Shown: piece after piece, positions 22,391-22,642 of the stretch
How positions within the stretch are numbered: position 1 is the first letter of the stretch
Layout: each line of letters begins with the position of its first letter
NCBI GenBank assembly: GCA_035290345.1
Contig: DATDUP010000025.1
Location: 1-22,642 of the forward strand
Direction of reading: 5' to 3'
Length of the DNA stretch: 22,642 nucleotides
Source of the DNA: DATDUP01 sp035290345
Lineage (GTDB): Bacteria > Patescibacteriota > Patescibacteriia > Magasanikbacterales > UBA922
The notes under the pieces: model-generated
The model's database searches: none
Told to the model about the DNA's origin: nothing
The model's input: the letters and a program-made list of their open reading frames with translations, nothing else
Position numbers and translations under genes: made by a program

Positions 22391-22642
22391 TGGACTGTCC
22401 CCCGTTCATTAGACAACTTTGTGTCCTAACCGGCATTATATGCATGTATGCCAAGACACATCCCCCAGGAGCGTAAGGACGAGATCCTTTTAGCCGTCAA
22501 GAACGGGTCAAGTGTTCATGAAGCCTCGGCGGCGTTTAGCGTGTCCGTGAAAACCATCTACGCCTGGCTTCGAGGCCAGACAGACAACACTGGCACCAGT
22601 AGTTTGGAGATTGCCAAGCTCCGGCGGGAAAACCAGGAACTC
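22391..22642 (+). mobile_element. IS3-family insertion sequence, left end, cut by window edge
   Basis: A likely left terminus begins near 22391 with TGGACTGTCCCCC, a TG-starting end common in the IS3 family, followed by a short leader and a transposase OrfA frame. The GC content rises at this point relative to the AT-rich genes before it. The right end and target-site duplication are outside the window, so the exact boundary is an estimate. Confidence 0.6.
22448..22642 (+). CDS. IS3-family transposase OrfA, partial
   Basis: The first 65 codons, open at the window edge. The product starts MPRHIPQERKDEILLAVKNG, continues through a helix-turn-helix (EASAAFSVSVKTIYAWLRGQ) that binds the element's terminal repeats, and enters a leucine-zipper-like helix (EIAKLRRENQEL). 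This matches IS3/IS911 OrfA. OrfB with its DDE catalytic domain would follow by programmed frameshift beyond the window. An earlier ATG at 22444 is in another frame and stops quickly. No Shine-Dalgarno sequence precedes the start. Confidence 0.82.
   Translation, partial: MPRHIPQERKDEILLAVKNGSSVHEASAAFSVSVKTIYAWLRGQTDNTGTSSLEIAKLRRENQEL

Noticed and set aside
1..22642. CRISPR arrays, tRNA or rRNA genes
   Set aside because: No regularly spaced direct repeats, no tRNA cloverleaf and no rRNA segments were found by eye.

Overview
The window looks like a chromosomal piece from a Candidate Phyla Radiation (Patescibacteria, probably Parcubacteria-type) bacterium. The grounds are a pilB-pilC-pilM cluster of CPR type, an rpsF-ssb-rpsR operon with no rplI after rpsR, an rpoB-rpoC operon with no rplJ/rplL in front and a compact 1144-residue RpoB, start codons that mostly lack a Shine-Dalgarno sequence, and many small accessory genes that match no obvious family. 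The taxonomic call is an inference; there is no rRNA gene in the window to confirm it.

Layout. Positions 1-3802 (minus strand) carry pilB, pilC and a pilM cut by the window edge, which together form the inner-membrane and motor part of a type IV pilus. A divergent promoter region (3803-3920) separates them from rpsF-ssb-rpsR (3921-5209, plus), which ends in a strong terminator. Positions 5253-5711 hold a small locus with its own promoter. It is either a 97-codon gene plus a 28-codon reading frame or a structured RNA of about 400 nt. Then comes a consensus promoter, a roughly 300-nt structured leader, and rpoB-rpoC (6140-13480), closed by a 12-bp bidirectional terminator. A metallo-beta-lactamase-fold hydrolase (minus) and a large coiled-coil protein of unknown function (plus) diverge from one shared -10 region.

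From about 16 kb to the end the window is accessory. It contains a leucine-rich-repeat lipoprotein gene broken by two frameshifts, a GC-richer EamA transporter gene with a textbook promoter and ribosome binding site, and then a run of minus-strand genes: methyltransferase, SMR transporter, cupin, a membrane-anchored unknown, S51 peptidase, a PH-like membrane protein, and the C-terminal stub of a Fic-like protein. An IS3-type insertion sequence enters at the right edge and appears to have cut the Fic-like gene.

The most striking element is at 18217-18278, in the 3' untranslated region of the EamA gene: a complete type III hammerhead self-cleaving ribozyme. All conserved core positions are present, all three helices pair perfectly, and a UUC cleavage triplet is in place. 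It sits directly behind a 10-bp stem-loop, so cleavage would leave a transporter mRNA ending just 3' of a hairpin.
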